From Hypericum androsaemum (taxonomy: Eukaryota > Streptophyta > Magnoliopsida > Malpighiales > Hypericaceae), in NCBI GenBank assembly GCA_963995505.1, contig OZ023192.1:17095001-17159000 (forward strand): a stretch of DNA of 64,000 nucleotides, written 5' to 3'. Made by a program: the position numbers and the translations under genes. Each line of letters starts with the position of its first letter. Position 1 is the first letter of the stretch. Shown here in pieces: positions 61,701 through 64,000 of the stretch. The notes under the pieces are model-generated. The model saw only the letters and a program-made list of their open reading frames with translations, was not told where the DNA came from and searched no databases.

Positions 61701-62826
61701 TCAAATCAGGGATATACCTCACATTCGTCAAGGTTCGAATGACACCATCATGCATCTTGATCTTCACTGTGCCAATACCAACAACCTTGCAGACAAAATT
61801 ATTTCCCATTAGAACATTACCCTCCGCACGTTCATATGTTGAAAACTAGTCCCGGATGGGACACATATGAAACGTACAAGCAGAATCAAGGACCCAAGCA
61901 GCATCAACTTTAGACTTCCCATCAATCACAGACAAAAGGTCTCCGTCAGATTCTTCTTTCTGAGTGGTGGTGGCAACACTAGCACTGTCGCTATCAGAAC
62001 TTTCTCCTTTCGGAGCATTGGACTTTTTGCCCTTCTTCTTATTCTTCGACTCCAGACAGAACCATTTAATATGCCAAACCTTATGACAGTTGAAACAAGT
62101 CTTATCCTTGTGCCTTGACCTTGATTTGCTTCTGCTCTTCTTCCTCGAACCAGACTTAGCATTTCTCTCCTCAGACCTCCCTCTCACGACCAAGCCAGTC
62201 CCTTGGCTATTTTCAGAGGAACTCACAGTGTGCTTATCAATTCTCTCTTTCTCCGAGAGCGAATCATGAACATCATCCCAACTCAGAGTATCATGGCTGA
62301 ACAACAAAGTATCTCTGAATTGCTGATAAGAAGCAGGCAACGAGCACAATAACAATAAAGCAAGATCTTCATCATCATATTTCACATCCAGAGTTCTAAG
62401 ATCAGCCACTATATCCTTAAATTCATTAAGGTGGTCGTGAGCAGACTTATCTTCTTGCATTTGGATAGAAAATAGTCGTTGCTTCAAGCACAGTTTGTTG
62501 GTCAAATTCTTGGGCATGCACAACTTTTCAAGCTTTGCCCATAATGAGGAAGCTATTGTCTCCTTCAACACGTCCCGCAAAATATCATCTGACAGATGCA
62601 ACTGGATCTGAGTCACAGCCTTACGGTTCTTTGACGCCTTCATCGCAGCATCCCAACTCGAAGGCATCGACTTTTCATCAAGTAGAGTCTCATCCAGCTC
62701 TAAATGTATCAGAATAGCGCGCATCTTGACCTGCCACAAGGAAAAATTAATTTTCCTCGTCAATTGAGGGATCTCGTACTTCATCGAAGTCATCCTGAAA
62801 CTACTCGAACCAAGAAATTCGCTCAA
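58776..62826 (-). pseudogene. Decayed copia gag-pol polyprotein of element 2
   Basis: Gag starts at 62826 (MSEFLGSSSFRMTS) with an intact 326-codon frame holding a CCHC knuckle (CFNCHKVWHIKWFC) and a protease motif reading LDSACTFH, where the catalytic triplet is normally DSG. Integrase follows (61809-61021, then 61002 onward), then the reverse transcriptase from about 60280 with YVDD near 59735, and RNase H to 58776. TAG stops lie at 61848, 61023, 60286 and 59492 (first base, minus strand); frameshifts occur near 60490 and 60045. Most of the protein is still readable, so the copy is younger than element 1 but inactive. Confidence 0.93.
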
Positions 62827-63061
62827 AACAGGTTAGAAAAATAAAATCAGCCAAAACAGTTGACTTTCGGTCAACCAGTCAAACTGTTGACCAAGTCAAC
62901 TCGAAAAATTAGGGTTTTTCAACCCCCAATCCTCCAAGGCGGCGGCTGGACGGCGACCACCACGGCTCGGCGGTGACGGCTTGGCCTCGGTCGGCGATGG
63001 GCAGGGCGCGGCTGTGACGGTACTAGGCGGCGGTGGAGAGACGCGGAGTTCAGCTCTCTTT

Positions 63062-63113
63062 CTCTCTCCCCGTATCTCTCTCTCTCTCTCCTTGTAACTT
63101 TCTCTCTCCCCGA
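63062..63113. repeat. CT microsatellite in copia-2 leader
   Basis: Runs of TCTCTCTC broken by CCCCGTA within the untranslated leader between primer site and gag. Confidence 0.7.
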
Positions 63114-63541
63114 CGGTCCTCTTCTTCCTCTTCGAAGATGAGTCGCACGGACGGCGGAGCGGTTCCAAGCGATGGACGAGCAACTCCAGTCGACGGACGA
63201 GCAGGTCGGTCTCCTCCAGGCACTGTGCGGCGAACGGAGCGCGACCATCTTCTCCCGTGACGGAGTTCAACAGAGAACTCCAAAACCCGACGAGTCTCTG
63301 CGTCTTCTCTCTTCAAACCGCAGCGAGACGACAGCGATGGGGCTCGGCGGCGCGCGGGCTGGCTGGCGACAGATGGTGTCGATGCTGGGACGCGGGGGGA
63401 GTGATCGGCCGCTGCGGTGCGGCGGCGCTCCAAGGGTTTCAGAAAACCCTTAAAAAACCCCAATCTCAAATTTTTTTTCAATTCGATTACTGTTCACGAA
63501 ATGTTTTTTGTTAAAACTCGAATACTCAAAACTCAGATCTA

Positions 63542-63553
63542 GCTCTGATACCA
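63542..63553 (-). other. Primer binding site (initiator tRNA-Met)
   Basis: TGGTATCAGAGC on the minus strand, two bases after the 5' LTR. Confidence 0.92.
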
Positions 63554-63555
63554 AT

Positions 63556-63826
63556 TGTTGAGAAATAAGATCGAAACGAGTAAAACACGAGACACAAGAA
63601 TTACGTGGAAACTCCAAGACGGGGAGAAAACCACGGGCAAAGGAGAGTTGTCCACTATGTGAGTCCAATCGGTTACAAGGCCTCCGTGGGGGTTCTCTCT
63701 ACCTCACAACTCTCAACTAGTACAAATAAGACATAGGTATAGGCCGTATATATATAGGAGACTAGTACTCTATTCTGATCAGGAAATAGAGCCCTACTCT
63801 AATTAGGAATTTGGAACAATCCCTAA
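63556..63826 (-). repeat. 5' LTR of copia element 2
   Basis: 271 bp, with a TATATATA promoter core at about 63749-63757 (element strand CTATATATATACGG). The outermost CA of the plus-strand end is missing. Confidence 0.92.
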
Positions 63827-64000
63827 AATATAAATCGCAAGTATTCTTCATATCGAGGAGGATATAATGTGAACCATAAAAAAAGAGGAGGATATAATGT
63901 CCAATGTCGTTTTGCTTATCAATCCAATTTACTAATTTCTTTTTTTTGTGCGTCAAATTACTAATTTCTTGTGGCTAGTGCACACGAGCCTCCAGATTTC
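63827..64000 (+). repeat. Right half of the repeat split by copia element 2
   Basis: Starts with the AATAT duplication and follows 55978-56090. It carries two later small tandem duplications: GAGGAGGATATAATGT (about 63856 and 63883) and AAATTACTAATTTCTT-like (about 63925 and 63953). Continues past the window end. Confidence 0.8.

Larger units (their letters stand above)
58421..63826 (-). mobile_element. Ty1/copia retrotransposon (Tnt1-like order), minus strand
   Basis: About 5.4 kb. LTRs at 63556-63826 (5' end of the element) and 58421-58693 (3' end). The target duplication is AATAT (58416-58420 and 63827-63831). The primer site TGGTATCAGAGC, complementary to initiator tRNA-Met, is at 63553-63542, two bases inside the LTR; a purine tract AAGGTGGAGATT precedes the 3' LTR. 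By eye ten substitutions separate the LTRs over about 271 bp (3.7%), nine of them transitions. The outer end of the 5' LTR lacks the terminal two bases CA seen in the other LTR. Confidence 0.95.

Noticed and set aside
63542..63553. tRNA gene
   Set aside because: Only the 12-nt primer-site complement is present, no cloverleaf. No other tRNA-like sequence with complete A and B boxes was found in the window.

Overview
This window is nuclear DNA of a flowering plant, most likely a eudicot. It has multi-exon genes with AT-rich GT-AG introns, genes for a chloroplast and a peroxisomal enzyme, and plant transposon families (Ty1/copia, Mutator-like, TRIM, L1-type LINE, Emigrant-like). I cannot name the species.

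Layout. From 1 to about 31,900 there are no intact host genes, only mobile elements, their wreckage and AT-rich spacer. In order these are: a TRIM (1603-1945); a Mutator-like terminal-inverted-repeat (TIR) element (2702-4068); a minus-strand TRIM remnant (4430-4795); a complete but decayed Ty1/copia element (7468-13848, target duplication TTACT) sitting inside an older non-LTR tail; a Pack-MULE (15873-17746, 9-bp duplication TATGTAAAA) that has captured an S40/DUF584 senescence-regulator gene; a second foldback element at its edge (17759-18518); an Emigrant-like MITE (19786-20347); a third Mutator-like element with internal tandem repeats (21890-23214); a 5'-truncated LINE (23371-25930) lying between two copies of an old segmental duplication; and an ORF1-only LINE on the minus strand (27346 to about 29705) preceded by a very G-rich tract.

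From about 32,400 to 57,800 the window is genic, with five genes whose exon structure can be read: plastid pyruvate dehydrogenase E1-beta (minus, 4 exons, 404 aa); a DUF1365 membrane-anchored protein (plus, 5 exons, 305 aa); the ribosome-biogenesis GTPase BMS1 (minus, 18 exons, 1210 aa, one GC-AG intron); peroxisomal glycolate oxidase (minus, 11 coding exons, 367 aa, all seven known active-site residues present); and a single-exon RING-H2 protein (minus, 199 aa). In every spliced gene the exon phases add up to an open frame. A 30-bp minisatellite and a 23-bp tandem repeat lie between BMS1 and glycolate oxidase.

From 58,421 to 63,826 a second, younger Ty1/copia element (minus strand, LTRs about 3.7% diverged) interrupts a short repeat whose uninterrupted paralogue is present at 55,905-56,090, so the empty site is visible in the same window.

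The genes do not form a pathway cluster. PDH E1-beta supplies plastid acetyl-CoA, glycolate oxidase works in photorespiration, BMS1 in 40S subunit assembly. The upstream regions of BMS1 (telo-box plus Site II) and of the DUF1365 gene (six Site II-like motifs) look like promoters of growth-linked genes. No CRISPR arrays, rRNA or tRNA genes were seen.
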